Shown piece after piece: positions 26,936-35,237 of a stretch of DNA of 64,000 nt. Made by a program: the position numbers and the translations under genes. The notes under the pieces were generated by a model that was not told where the DNA came from, did no database searches, and saw nothing but the letters and a program-made list of their open reading frames with translations. The first letter of the stretch is position 1, and every line of letters begins with the position of its first letter. This stretch comes from Armatimonadota bacterium. GTDB taxonomy: Bacteria > Armatimonadota > Zipacnadia > Zipacnadales > UBA11051. The DNA lies in the NCBI GenBank assembly GCA_013178155.1, contig JABLXH010000005.1, positions 29,293 through 93,292 of the forward strand. Reading direction: 5' to 3'.

Positions 26936-27901
26936 TCAAGTCTCGTGGACGTGGTCGTGGCCGTGGGTGTGCGTGTCCACCAGGTCCGCGTGACTGAGGG
27001 GATGGATAAGCGTTCCGCCGACACACGGCTCGCACTCCAGTTCAAGCGTCGCCTCAACCACCCCGAACCGTCTGTAGAGCATGTTGCGCAGGCGCTCTCG
27101 CAGCGCCTTGCGCTCCTCCTCGGTCTCCGGACAGGTCACAATATGGGCGGTAAGGATGTAAGCGTTGGAGCACACCGCCCAGACCCGCAGGTTGTGGACG
27201 GCACAGATCTCCGGCTGGGTCTCGATGGCGGCAGTGATCTGACGCAAGTCGAGGTGGGGGGGTACGCCCTGCATCAGGATGTGAGCGGCTTCGCGAACCA
27301 CTCGGGCGGCACTCACAAAGATCAGCAGGCCGATGGCAGTGCTGATGATGGGGTCCGCCAGGTACCATCCCGTGGACGCCATGAGGATGGCCGCGGCCAC
27401 AACGCCCAGGGAAGCAAGCAGATCGCCCAGGACGTGCAGGTAAGCGCTATGGAGGTTGATGTCGTGGGAGTGACCGCGCAATCCGAGCAAGACGTAGCCA
27501 TTGGCCAGGAGGCCCAGGACCGCGATAGCCAGCATCTGGCTGGTATGGATTTCGGGCGGGGCCAGGAAGCGCTCCCACGCTTCGCGGCCGATGAGTATAG
27601 CAATGGCAAACAACGCCAGGCCATTGATCAGGGCCGCAAAGATCTCCGCCCGGTGGAACCCGTAGTTGTGCTGCATGGTCGGGACCCGACACGCGAGGCG
27701 CAGGGCAAAGAAGCTCAGCAGGAGGGAGAAAACGTCAGCGAAGACATGAGCGGCATCGCTGAGCAGCGCCAGGCTGCCGCTCATCAGCCCACCGATCAGT
27801 TCGAGTACGCAGACAGCACCAGTGATGACCGCCGCCAGAAGCAGGCGGCGGGACTTTGCGGCGTCCTGCGGAAGCAGAGGGCCTTCTAGGACCTGACCCA
27901 T
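26936..27901 (-). CDS. Cation diffusion facilitator (CDF) transporter
   Basis: A 321-aa inner-membrane divalent-metal/proton antiporter of the CzcD/ZitB type. Six hydrophobic segments are followed by a cytoplasmic ferredoxin-like domain. SDAAHVFAD in helix 2 and HVLGD in helix 5 supply the HxxxD metal site typical of Zn2+ exporters (the first position here is Asp, from SDAAH). The protein ends with a very His-rich tail (HTHGHDHVHE) able to bind Zn, Co or Ni. It converges with argD and lies 147 bases downstream of the IscU gene on the same strand. Confidence 0.93.
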   Translation of the reverse strand: MGQVLEGPLLPQDAAKSRRLLLAAVITGAVCVLELIGGLMSGSLALLSDAAHVFADVFSLLLSFFALRLACRVPTMQHNYGFHRAEIFAALINGLALFAIAILIGREAWERFLAPPEIHTSQMLAIAVLGLLANGYVLLGLRGHSHDINLHSAYLHVLGDLLASLGVVAAAILMASTGWYLADPIISTAIGLLIFVSAARVVREAAHILMQGVPPHLDLRQITAAIETQPEICAVHNLRVWAVCSNAYILTAHIVTCPETEEERKALRERLRNMLYRRFGVVEATLELECEPCVGGTLIHPLSHADLVDTHTHGHDHVHET

Positions 27902-28048
27902 CGGCGACTCTCCAGCGGCATCGCCCGCCTGCTGGCCGTGCCCGGCGATGCCCTGCGCAGGACGGGACTCCAGCGCCTGCTCTCGCCCGGTGAGGGGCAG
28001 CCGGCGCAGCGTCGGCCGCCCTGTGTCGTGAGCGCGCGAACAGGGCTC

Positions 28049-28504
28049 CTAGTGATGCCCGTCATCGGCATGGGGGTCAACAGTGTCCAGGTACTTGGCT
28101 TTCTCAACCAACTCGGGGGGCGGCGTCTTCTCTGGGTGGCGACGGTAGTAGTCCTGTAGGGCCGCCACAATGCCCTGTTCGCCGAGGACTGAACAGTGGA
28201 GCTTGACGGGCGGCAGCCCGCCCAGCTCTTCGACCACCGTCTTGTTGTTGAGAGCCAGTGCTTCCCGCAGGGTCTTCCCCTTGACCATCTCGGTGAGCAT
28301 TGAACTCACCGCAATGGCCGCCCCGCAGCCGAATGTCTTGAAGCGCACGTCCTCGATTACCTCGGTCTCCGGGTTGATCTTCATCGTGATCCGCATCATG
28401 TCGCCACACTTGGGGTTGCCCACATCGCCCACGGCGTCAGCATCCTCAAGTTCACCCACGTTGCGGGGCTCACGGAAGTGCTCTAACACCTTCTCGGAAT
28501 ACAT
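28049..28504 (-). CDS. iscU: IscU/NifU-type Fe-S scaffold protein
   Basis: A 151-aa Fe-S cluster assembly scaffold with the three ligand cysteines Cys33 (GNPKCGD, with the conserved Asp35), Cys60 (FGCGAAIA) and Cys104 (LHCSVLGE), so it should be functional. The LPPVKLHC segment is the region that chaperones bind in IscU. The ATG at 28504 has AGGAGAGG ahead of it. Unlike standard IscU it has a ~25-residue C-terminal extension ending DPHADDGHH. No iscS or sufS is adjacent, so the cysteine desulfurase is elsewhere. Sometimes annotated nifU N-terminal domain protein. Confidence 0.92.
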   Translation of the reverse strand: MYSEKVLEHFREPRNVGELEDADAVGDVGNPKCGDMMRITMKINPETEVIEDVRFKTFGCGAAIAVSSMLTEMVKGKTLREALALNNKTVVEELGGLPPVKLHCSVLGEQGIVAALQDYYRRHPEKTPPPELVEKAKYLDTVDPHADDGHH

Positions 28505-28570
28505 GCGATCCCTCTCCTGTCTACAGGGCAGGCAATGGCCTTCAACGGCCTCTTTGTCTAGCCTGGCTTC

Positions 28571-28599
28571 AGTATACCATTCGCTCTGTCCCTTGGGAA
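28571..28599 (-). promoter_or_regulatory. Probable extended -10 promoter of iscU
   Basis: Minus strand TGG-TATACT (TATACT at 28576-28571) with a weak -35 TTCCCA (28599-28594) and 17-base spacing. The TGG-TATACT form recurs at 33349-33357 ahead of another minus-strand gene. Confidence 0.5.
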
Positions 28600-28666
28600 G
28601 GGTATCGGGGGCTCTACGACGAACAACCACGGGCTGTGACGGAAGCGCTACGGTGGAGCTGGTACG

Positions 28667-28969
28667 ATGCTAGACTCTCCCATCGGTGGATGGGCCCTTA
28701 TCATCTTCGCTTGCGGGGGGTTTGTGCTCGCCTTCGGGCGCCGCCTGGCACACCTGGTTGAATGGCCTCCCTGGGGTATGTGGGCCGTCGGTCTGACCAC
28801 ACTCGCCTGGGCCTTGGGAGTGGCCTGGCATGCTATAGGCCCAGGCACTGTGGTCAAGGTCGGCATTGCCGGGGCGTTCGCTCTGGCCGGATACGCCTGG
28901 TTCGGCGACCGGGCGGAGGGCCACAGTCACGGACCGACGGCCCCTCGGCGCCAGGAACTCTTGAAGTAG
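28667..28969 (+). CDS. Small hypothetical membrane protein
   Basis: A 100-aa protein with three probable helices (about residues 8-24, 36-56 and 62-80) and a short hydrophilic tail EGHSHGPTAPRRQ. The ATG at 28667 follows GGAGCTGG. No domain is recognised. It is transcribed divergently from iscU and sits 50 bases before a Gfo/Idh/MocA gene. Its His-containing tail is of interest because both neighbouring minus-strand genes (iscU and CDF) also end in His-rich tails. Short, so confidence that it is expressed is moderate. Confidence 0.55.
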   Translation: MLDSPIGGWALIIFACGGFVLAFGRRLAHLVEWPPWGMWAVGLTTLAWALGVAWHAIGPGTVVKVGIAGAFALAGYAWFGDRAEGHSHGPTAPRRQELLK

Positions 28970-29018
28970 CCCCTCGTCGGGGGCGCTGCAGCCTAGTTCA
29001 TTCATGGGGACTAGCGGA

Positions 29019-30194
29019 ATGCAGACAGTCAAGGTCGGTGTCGTGGGGATGGGGGTTCGCGGGATGTGGATAGCCCAGATGGCCCGCGAGGGCGCAGAGA
29101 CCGAACTGAGGGCCATCGCCGACAGGGACCCCCGGATGCTGGGCATCGCCGCTGAGGCCTATCCTGAGGTCGCCACGTACGGAAGTGGGGAGGACCTGGC
29201 CCGCGAGGCTGACGTCGAGGCCGTGGTCATCGCCACCAGCGACCGCTTTCACGCCCAGAACACCCGTGAGGCTCTTCAGAACGGCAAGCATGCGCTGATC
29301 GAAAAGCCGATGGCTCAGAGCTTCGCTGACCTGGAGGAGATCGCCCGTCTGCAGCGGGAGACAGGGCTGGTTGTCGGTACCTTCCTGGAACTTCGACACA
29401 GCGCTTTGTGGCAGCGCGTCAAGGCCATCGTCCAATCCGGAGAGATCGGCGATATACTGGCGGCATCGCTGGTGGACCACGTGGGCCGCGACAAGGGTCA
29501 GTTTTTCGGCCGTAAGCGCGGGCGCTCCCGTGATGCCATGCTCAGCCTGGTCTTGCAGAAGGGTGTCCACGCCCTCGACCTGGTCAACTGGTACGTGGGT
29601 GCCCCTCCAGTTCGCGTGGCGGCCATGGGCAGACTCGCCTTCTTTGGCGGTCGGACGCCGGCTGACAAGCGCTGCCGCGACTGCGCCGAGCGCGAGACGT
29701 GCCCATATGAACACGGTCACACCTACGCGCTGCCAAACGTGGTGGTGGACCACGGCGACGACCATTGCGTCTGGTCTGAGGCGTGCGATCTGGAGGATGT
29801 CACTCTGGTGACCATTGAGTACGCCAACGGCGTGGTGGCTTCATACAACGAGGTGCACTTCGCGCCTTACTACGCAACGCACATGACACTCTATGGCTCA
29901 AAAGGGCAGCTTGATGTAGAGGCGAACCACGACACCGGCGAGTGCTGGGTACAGGTGACTGAGCGTCATACTCACAATGAGCGGCGCGAGCGTCCGAGCA
30001 GGGATACGGGCCATGGCGGCGCCGATCCCGCCTTGCTCAGCGACTTCGCCCGCTCCGTCCGCGAGGGGCGTGAGCCGCTCAGTGACCTTCGCGCAGGTTA
30101 CGAGAGCGCGCAGATCGGTATCGCTACCCGGCAGTCGCTCGACACGGGGCAGTTCGTGACGCTGAAGCTGCTGGACGACCTGGCGGCGCGGTGA
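29019..30194 (+). CDS. Gfo/Idh/MocA-family oxidoreductase with Cys-rich insert
   Basis: A 391-aa NAD(P)-dependent oxidoreductase. Rossmann start VGVVGMGVRGMW, then ATSDRFHAQN and the catalytic EKPMAQS. QKGVHALDLVNWY gives the active-site His/Asp pair. A CRDCAERETCPYEHGH insert with further Cys residues downstream (HCVWSEAC) could bind a metal; similar Cys clusters occur in other members of the family. The ATG at 29019 is preferred (GGGGA 8 bases upstream) over the ATG at 29004. It is followed by a GT39-like gene after 4 bases and then a UroD-like gene, probably one transcript. Substrate unknown. Confidence 0.86.
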   Translation: MQTVKVGVVGMGVRGMWIAQMAREGAETELRAIADRDPRMLGIAAEAYPEVATYGSGEDLAREADVEAVVIATSDRFHAQNTREALQNGKHALIEKPMAQSFADLEEIARLQRETGLVVGTFLELRHSALWQRVKAIVQSGEIGDILAASLVDHVGRDKGQFFGRKRGRSRDAMLSLVLQKGVHALDLVNWYVGAPPVRVAAMGRLAFFGGRTPADKRCRDCAERETCPYEHGHTYALPNVVVDHGDDHCVWSEACDLEDVTLVTIEYANGVVASYNEVHFAPYYATHMTLYGSKGQLDVEANHDTGECWVQVTERHTHNERRERPSRDTGHGGADPALLSDFARSVREGREPLSDLRAGYESAQIGIATRQSLDTGQFVTLKLLDDLAAR

Positions 30195-30198
30195 CCTC

Positions 30199-31704
30199 AT
30201 GGGCTCCGACCGTGCGAGGGTCCTGGCGCTGACGGCTCTGGCAATGGTCGCGTATGTCGCCTGTGCCGGTGGGCTGCAGATCGGGCAGCATGTAGACGAT
30301 GCCAGTTACGTGATGCTGGCCAAGGCGTTGCTGTCCGGTCAGGGCTACCGCCAGATCGCCTACCCCGATGCGCCCCTGGAAACCAAGTACCCCCCGCTGC
30401 TGCCCCTTCTGATTGCTCCCTTTCTGTGGCTCAGCGGGGGTGCGCTCTGGGCGGCGCGCCTGCCGGCGCTCGTGAGCGCCATAGCGGCGGTGCCGGTTCT
30501 CTGGTTGTTACTGCGCCGGTTCGCGGACGGATGGACGCTGTGGCTGGTAACCGCGGTCGTGGCCCTGCATCCGATGATCGTGGGCTTCGCCGGCATGGCC
30601 ATGACGGAGGCCCCGAGTCTGCTTCTGACCTGGGGGATATTGCTGCTTGTGCTGCCAGCCGTACCGCCAGGGAGTGGGGAGGCGAAACCCCCGGGTGCGG
30701 GACGTTGGCTGGGGACCGGTCTGCTGCTGGGCCTGGGGATGCTGCTGCGGGCGGACACAGTGGCACTGGTCGCTGCGGTGGCGCTCTGGCTTCTGTGGCG
30801 GCATCGCTGGACGGAGACGGGGCTGACAGCTCTGGGATGTATTCTGCCGCTACTGCCCTGGTGGATGCATCTGGCCCGTGCCACCGGTGGCGAGACCTAT
30901 CTGGTGGAGGCCGCCGTGGCCTGGTGGGACCCTTCGCCGCTGCCCATGCGGCTCTGGCACAGCCTCGTTATCTATCTGGGTGACTATGTTCCCCAGGTGG
31001 TGACTCTGGTGTTTGGGCAACAGGTCACTGCGGCAGCTCAGACCCACGGAGTCGGCTGGCTCGTCGTCGGGCTGCAATGGCTCACCTCTGCCCTCGTCGT
31101 TGTTGGCGCCTGGTGTCTACGGCGACAGCTTCCCGCCCTCGTACTGATCTTCATCATCCTGCGTCTGGGGATGTTGCTGGCGTTCGCCCGAGCCACCCGC
31201 TATCTGCTGCCAATGCTGCCCTTTCTCACACTCTTCCTGATCGAGGGGAGCGGTCTGTGGAGGCGCAGGCTATGCCTCCGGGGCCGCGAGGTGTCTGGCG
31301 CTATCCCTGCTTTGGCTTTGTTGCTCGCGCTGGCGCTGGGGCGCGATGGGCTTCTCCTGGTGCGTCCACCCCGTCTGCAGTACCCGGACCTTGTGGCCGG
31401 GGCGGCCCTGATCCGGGAGCACGCGCCCCCTGAGGCAGTCGTCATGTGTACCTGGGTAGCGAAGTCATTCTGGCTGTACGCTGACCGGCCCCTGCTGGAG
31501 GCGGACCCCACGCTGGGGCGTCGGTTGCGCGGGGCGGAGTTACTGCGGAGGCTCAGGCAAGCCGACTATGTGCTCTTCTCGCCATACGCGGAAGGGGAGG
31601 ACCCTGCGCTGGCGAACCAGATGGGTGAGCCGGAGTTTGAGACCGTCGCGGTAGCCAGCGACGGAAGACAACGCCTGCTGCGCGTCAGGCATCCAACGCC
31701 TTGA
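30199..31704 (+). CDS. GT39-like polytopic glycosyltransferase
   Basis: A 501-aa membrane protein with about 11 helices and a GT39/ArnT-like start: after helix 1 comes GLQIGQHVDDASYVMLAKAL, where the two Asp residues match the catalytic acidic pair of the first periplasmic loop, then TKYPPLLPLLI. A soluble C-terminal domain of ~120 residues follows the last helix. Such proteins transfer sugar from polyprenyl-phosphate sugars to proteins or lipids on the periplasmic side. Spacing of 4 bases to the preceding oxidoreductase and 10 to the following UroD-like gene indicates an operon. Acceptor unknown. Confidence 0.75.
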   Translation: MGSDRARVLALTALAMVAYVACAGGLQIGQHVDDASYVMLAKALLSGQGYRQIAYPDAPLETKYPPLLPLLIAPFLWLSGGALWAARLPALVSAIAAVPVLWLLLRRFADGWTLWLVTAVVALHPMIVGFAGMAMTEAPSLLLTWGILLLVLPAVPPGSGEAKPPGAGRWLGTGLLLGLGMLLRADTVALVAAVALWLLWRHRWTETGLTALGCILPLLPWWMHLARATGGETYLVEAAVAWWDPSPLPMRLWHSLVIYLGDYVPQVVTLVFGQQVTAAAQTHGVGWLVVGLQWLTSALVVVGAWCLRRQLPALVLIFIILRLGMLLAFARATRYLLPMLPFLTLFLIEGSGLWRRRLCLRGREVSGAIPALALLLALALGRDGLLLVRPPRLQYPDLVAGAALIREHAPPEAVVMCTWVAKSFWLYADRPLLEADPTLGRRLRGAELLRRLRQADYVLFSPYAEGEDPALANQMGEPEFETVAVASDGRQRLLRVRHPTP

Positions 31705-31714
31705 GGGAGCGTCA

Positions 31715-32794
31715 ATGAACCGCGATCTGCAGCCATTGGAGTTCAAGGATAACTTCTTCGAGACCGTCGAAAGGATGGAAGCCTTCTGGGCCGGGGAGAT
31801 GCTGGACCGCCCGGCGTGCAGTATCACTGCCCCCAAGCCCGGCACGGAGCCCCTTCCCGGCGGCGCTTACATGGAAGGTGCACGTGAGGAGTTCGAGCCC
31901 ATAATCGAGCGAGTGGTGCACAACGCCGGGTGTACCTACTGGGGCGGCGAGGCCATGCCCCACTACGTCCCCAGCTTCGGACCGGATCAGTTCGCTGCGT
32001 GGATGGGTGCCGACCTGCGCTGGTCTGACAGCGGCGAGGGGACCAACTGGGTTGTGGAGTTCGTGGACGACTGGCGCCGGGTTTTCCCCCTTCATATTGA
32101 GACCGAGGGCAAGTGGTGGCGGCGGATGGTGGAGTTCATGACCCGGTTGGGCGAGGCTTGTCGCGGGAAGCTGTTGGTCTCGCACCTGGACCTCCACAGC
32201 AACGCTGACGCCCTCTCGGCCATCCGTACCCCGGCGAAGCTCTGTATGGACTTCTACGATTGCCCATACGAAGTCGACAAAGCCATGCGGCAAGTCCGGG
32301 GGTTGTACCCATTTGTGTATGAGACATTCTACCAGGCGGCTGAGATGTGGCGCAGCGGCACTCTCGGCTGGGTCCCTATCTACCACCCCGGCCGCTCCAA
32401 CACGATCCAGTGTGACTTCCTGGCGCTGATCAGCCCGGAGCTCGGGCGGAAGTACGTCATACCCGCGCTCGAGGAGGAAGCATCCTACCTGGACGCCTGC
32501 AGCTATCACTACGATGGCCCCGAGTGTCTTCCGCATTTCGACGATATCATGGCTATCGAGCGTATCCATGTGATCCAGTGGACCAGTGGAGCCCGCAACA
32601 AGCCGGACCTGGAGTGGATGGACCTGCTCAAGGAGATACAGGCGCGGGGGAAAGCCGTATGGCTCTCGTGTTCAGTCGAGCAGATGAAGCTGTTTCACCG
32701 TGAGCTTAGGCCCGAGCTGGCCTTCTATAGCACCTGGGCAGCCACACCCCAGGAGGCGGAGGCGGCCCTGGAGTGGCTCGTCAACCACACCTGA
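31715..32794 (+). CDS. Uroporphyrinogen-decarboxylase-like protein
   Basis: A 359-aa cytoplasmic protein resembling the UroD/MtaA/CmuA superfamily by its overall barrel pattern (HLDLHSNADALSAIRTPAKLCMDFYDCP, SYHYDGPECLPHFDDI, LEWMDLLKEI). It lacks the N-terminal arginine cluster of true HemE, so haem synthesis is unlikely; methyl transfer to a corrinoid or coenzyme is the family alternative, but no corrinoid protein is nearby. GAGGGAG precedes the ATG. It closes the 29019-32794 run and is followed by a hairpin terminator. Confidence 0.6.
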   Translation: MNRDLQPLEFKDNFFETVERMEAFWAGEMLDRPACSITAPKPGTEPLPGGAYMEGAREEFEPIIERVVHNAGCTYWGGEAMPHYVPSFGPDQFAAWMGADLRWSDSGEGTNWVVEFVDDWRRVFPLHIETEGKWWRRMVEFMTRLGEACRGKLLVSHLDLHSNADALSAIRTPAKLCMDFYDCPYEVDKAMRQVRGLYPFVYETFYQAAEMWRSGTLGWVPIYHPGRSNTIQCDFLALISPELGRKYVIPALEEEASYLDACSYHYDGPECLPHFDDIMAIERIHVIQWTSGARNKPDLEWMDLLKEIQARGKAVWLSCSVEQMKLFHRELRPELAFYSTWAATPQEAEAALEWLVNHT

Positions 32795-32834
32795 TGGGCG
32801 CGACGGGCCGGCAACGGCTCAGATGCAAGAAAAG

Positions 32835-32859
32835 GGCCCCCCGACACGAGCGGGGGGCC
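32835..32859. terminator. Bidirectional intrinsic terminator
   Basis: GGCCCCCCG (32835-32843) and CGGGGGGCC (32851-32859) form a 9-bp stem with a 7-base loop between two converging genes. Read on the minus strand it is followed by TTTTCTT, a good terminator for the repeat protein gene ending at 32885; read on the plus strand the T tract is weak (TGTGCTTTG) but it can also end the UroD-like transcript. Confidence 0.85.
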
Positions 32860-32884
32860 TGTGCTTTGTGGCCGCGGTTGGTGT

Positions 32885-33304
32885 CTAGCAAGTCCGGTCG
32901 CGTTGGCGGTCGCGAGTGCGAGTCCGGTCGCTGGCAAGACAGCTCCCGTCGCGCTTGCGGTCACGGATCTGCTTGCGGGCCTCCTGGCAGCTCCCATCGC
33001 GCTTGCGGTCACGGGTCCGAGTGCGGTCCTGGTCCCGGTCACCGTCGCGGTCACGGATCTGGCTCTGCGTGGGATCATCTAGCTGGTTTCGGTCCCGCAC
33101 TCTGTCCTGAGTCTGCGTGCGCGTCTGCAGTTGGGACTTTGCGCGGACCTGAGAAGCCGATTGCGTCTCCATCGTCTGGCTGTTGCGGATACGAGGTCGG
33201 GGCTGTGTGCCGTCCTGGCCATGTCGGTTCTTGTCGCCGCCGGCCCAGGCAGCGGTGACAATGAGCAGAGCGGAGAGGGTCAGAACAACTGCATGGCGTA
33301 GCAT
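32885..33304 (-). CDS. Small secreted Arg/Asp-rich repeat protein
   Basis: A 139-aa protein with a signal peptide (about residues 1-21, ending AAWA) and a mature part of extreme composition: Arg, Asp, Gln and Thr dominate and no hydrophobic core is visible. The C-terminal ~45 residues contain the repeated unit IRDRKRDGSC / TRDRKRDGSC and a final TRDRQRDRTC, so the three cysteines each end a unit and the last is the C-terminal residue. The ATG at 33304 has TAGGAGG upstream. It is divergent from the HTH-TPR regulator gene and has its own extended -10 promoter and terminator. No family recognised. A surface polyelectrolyte or a processed peptide precursor are both possible. Confidence 0.7.
   Translation of the reverse strand: MLRHAVVLTLSALLIVTAAWAGGDKNRHGQDGTQPRPRIRNSQTMETQSASQVRAKSQLQTRTQTQDRVRDRNQLDDPTQSQIRDRDGDRDQDRTRTRDRKRDGSCQEARKQIRDRKRDGSCLASDRTRTRDRQRDRTC
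32941..33014 (-). repeat. Two 26-bp direct repeats inside the Arg/Asp-rich gene
   Basis: Bases 32941-32966 and 32989-33014 are identical except at one position and lie 48 bases apart start to start. They encode the repeated RDRKRDGSC-type unit, indicating recent internal duplication. Confidence 0.85.
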
Positions 33305-33348
33305 CGCATTGCCTCCTAAGGCGCGAGATTGGTTGTACGCACGCCGAG

Positions 33349-33357
33349 AGTATACCA
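33349..33357 (-). promoter_or_regulatory. Extended -10 promoter of the Arg/Asp-rich protein gene
   Basis: TGG-TATACT on the minus strand (TATACT at 33354-33349), 45 bases before the start codon. No good -35 is visible at 17 bases, consistent with an extended -10 promoter. Confidence 0.5.
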
Positions 33358-33437
33358 TTACTCACAGACGTTATCTATTCTAAAACGCACATTTGTCTGT
33401 TACAACTATACATCGGTATATCAAGAAAAGACTAAGG

Positions 33438-33466
33438 TTGACACGCTTCCTCAAGTATGGTAGCTT
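33438..33466 (+). promoter_or_regulatory. Sigma-A promoter of the HTH-TPR regulator gene
   Basis: TTGACA (33438-33443), 17 bases, TAGCTT (33461-33466). The -35 is perfect. Transcription would begin near 33473, about 13 bases before the ATG at 33486, which argues against an upstream start at 33393. The surrounding 33340-33470 stretch is AT-rich compared with the rest of the window. Confidence 0.7.
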
Positions 33467-33485
33467 ACGCGTGGGACCTAACAAC

Positions 33486-35237
33486 ATGGATCTGGTGACC
33501 AGCGACGGTAGAAAAGAGCTCGGTCGGCGCATCCAGGCGGCCATCATGGAGGCTGGCTATGGATCGCTGTCTGAGTTCGCGAGACAGGTCGGATGGTCGC
33601 GTGCGCTGATATACCAGTACGTGAACGGAACGGTTCTGGTGCAACTCGACCGTCTACAACAGATTGCGGAGCGCACCGGCAAGACGTTGGAGTGGTTCCT
33701 GGTTGGCGATCAGGCTGTTGACAACGGTCTGGTGGCGGAGCTGCGAGAAGCTCTGGGCACAGCCCGGGAAGAGGTCAGGGCGCTGCAGTTGGAACTCAGC
33801 GAAGAGCGTGCCGCGCGTTTGTCGGAGGGACAGCGGCAACTGCGGTCGGAGCTGAACCTGCTGGGTGACTACTGTCGGGCTCTGCGTCGTGCTGGTGACG
33901 CGCCCGGCCTCGTCGAGGCCGGGTCGCGCTGGTTGGAGGCCGCTCAGCGGGCCGGCGATCAGCGCAGCCAGATGCAGGCGAGACTGCAGATGGGTCACGG
34001 GTGGTTCCTGCAGGGGCAGCTTGGGCGCGCCGAGGAAGTGCTTGCGGAAGCAGTGACTGAGGCTGGCGGTGCAGGGCAGGAGGCGATCGTGAACTCCGCC
34101 CGCCAGGAACTGGTCAGGGTGCTGCTGCAGTCGGGCAAGACCGATGAGGCCCGCCGTCAGGCGTCATCGCTGGCGCACGCAGACCTGTGGTGGCCGCGAT
34201 GGGCCGGGCGGCTGATGCTGGCCGCCATAGCGGCTCAGGAAGCCGAACTGGACGAGTGCACAGAAGAGCTTCAGCAGGCTGAAGAGGTCATAGAGTCAGG
34301 CGATGAGCCGGCGGCTCGGCGGGCGGTCGCCCGGGCGTATCTGCTATCCAACCGCGTGACCGCAGCCCTGGCCGCGGGCCAGTACGGCCGGGCCGCTTCG
34401 CTAAACGATGAACTGAGATCCCTCGCCGCCCAGGCGGGGGTGGCTGACCAGTTGCGCGAGGCAGAGCTGAACCGGGCCATCATCGCCGTGCGTCGTGGAC
34501 AGGTTGCGGACGCACAGCGCAGTCTGGGCCTGCTGCGTGACTGGGCTCAGATGGCCCAGGATGCCCGCCTTGAGGCCCTCACGAGTGCGTTCCAAAGCGA
34601 GTTGGCGCGGCGGCTGGGGCAGCCTGCCGAGGCTCGGGAGCTGGGCAGGGCGGCGCTGCAGAAAGCTCTTGGTTCGGGGCAACCACACCTGATGCTCGAG
34701 GCCCACCTCGCTCTGGCCCATGCCGAGCTCGCTGACGGACGGACTGATGATGCGCGGTACCATGTGGCACAGGCGCAACGGCTGGCGGGGGAACTCCGGC
34801 ACAGGAGGCTCGAGCTGGAGGCGGAGTTGCTGTCGCTGCGCGTGGCCAGCGGCGAGCAGGCCTCCGTTCGCGCGATGGAGACCAAGCTCCTGGCGACGCT
34901 GGAAAAGACAGGGATCCTGGACCTGCATGCCGAGGGAATGCTCTTACACGCACGCGGCCAAGCGCATGATGACCGTCTGGCACTGCTCCAGAGTGCCGCG
35001 GCAAGAGCTCTGGACAGCGGTCACTTCTGGGGCGCAGAGGCGGCGCTGCGGGCACTGGCTGAGACGTATCTCAGCGCCGGGGATCACGCCGCGGCGCGGG
35101 AGACGATTGCCACTGGGTGTAGGCTGATCGAAAACACCATCGGTACTGCTGAGTGCTGTCCGACCATCGAGGCCGGCTGGCGTCAACTGCGTGAACGTGT
35201 GGGCATCTCGCCAGGCCGAGAAGGAGCGTCGCAGTGA
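33486..35237 (+). CDS. XRE-family HTH regulator with TPR-like repeats
   Basis: A 583-aa protein. Residues about 8-70 form a helix-turn-helix of the XRE type (LGRRIQAAI, then SLSEFARQVGWSRALIYQYVNG as the HTH core, then LDRLQQIAERTGKTLEWFL). A coiled-coil-like stretch (about 80-120, LREALGTAREEVRALQLELSEERAARL) leads into ~450 residues of helical hairpins with TPR-like Ala/Leu spacing. This layout recalls RRNPP/PlcR-type peptide-sensing regulators and large XRE-TPR proteins. The start is set by the promoter at 33438-33466; the leader is very short and the Shine-Dalgarno weak. Its stop overlaps the GTG of a lipoprotein gene. Ligand and targets unknown. Confidence 0.8.
   Translation: MDLVTSDGRKELGRRIQAAIMEAGYGSLSEFARQVGWSRALIYQYVNGTVLVQLDRLQQIAERTGKTLEWFLVGDQAVDNGLVAELREALGTAREEVRALQLELSEERAARLSEGQRQLRSELNLLGDYCRALRRAGDAPGLVEAGSRWLEAAQRAGDQRSQMQARLQMGHGWFLQGQLGRAEEVLAEAVTEAGGAGQEAIVNSARQELVRVLLQSGKTDEARRQASSLAHADLWWPRWAGRLMLAAIAAQEAELDECTEELQQAEEVIESGDEPAARRAVARAYLLSNRVTAALAAGQYGRAASLNDELRSLAAQAGVADQLREAELNRAIIAVRRGQVADAQRSLGLLRDWAQMAQDARLEALTSAFQSELARRLGQPAEARELGRAALQKALGSGQPHLMLEAHLALAHAELADGRTDDARYHVAQAQRLAGELRHRRLELEAELLSLRVASGEQASVRAMETKLLATLEKTGILDLHAEGMLLHARGQAHDDRLALLQSAAARALDSGHFWGAEAALRALAETYLSAGDHAAARETIATGCRLIENTIGTAECCPTIEAGWRQLRERVGISPGREGASQ

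Noticed and set aside
32885..33060. Repeated DNA that looks like a short repeat array
   Set aside because: Repeats lie in frame inside a gene with a signal peptide, are only two copies plus degenerate ones, lack unique spacers of constant length and have no cas genes; not CRISPR.
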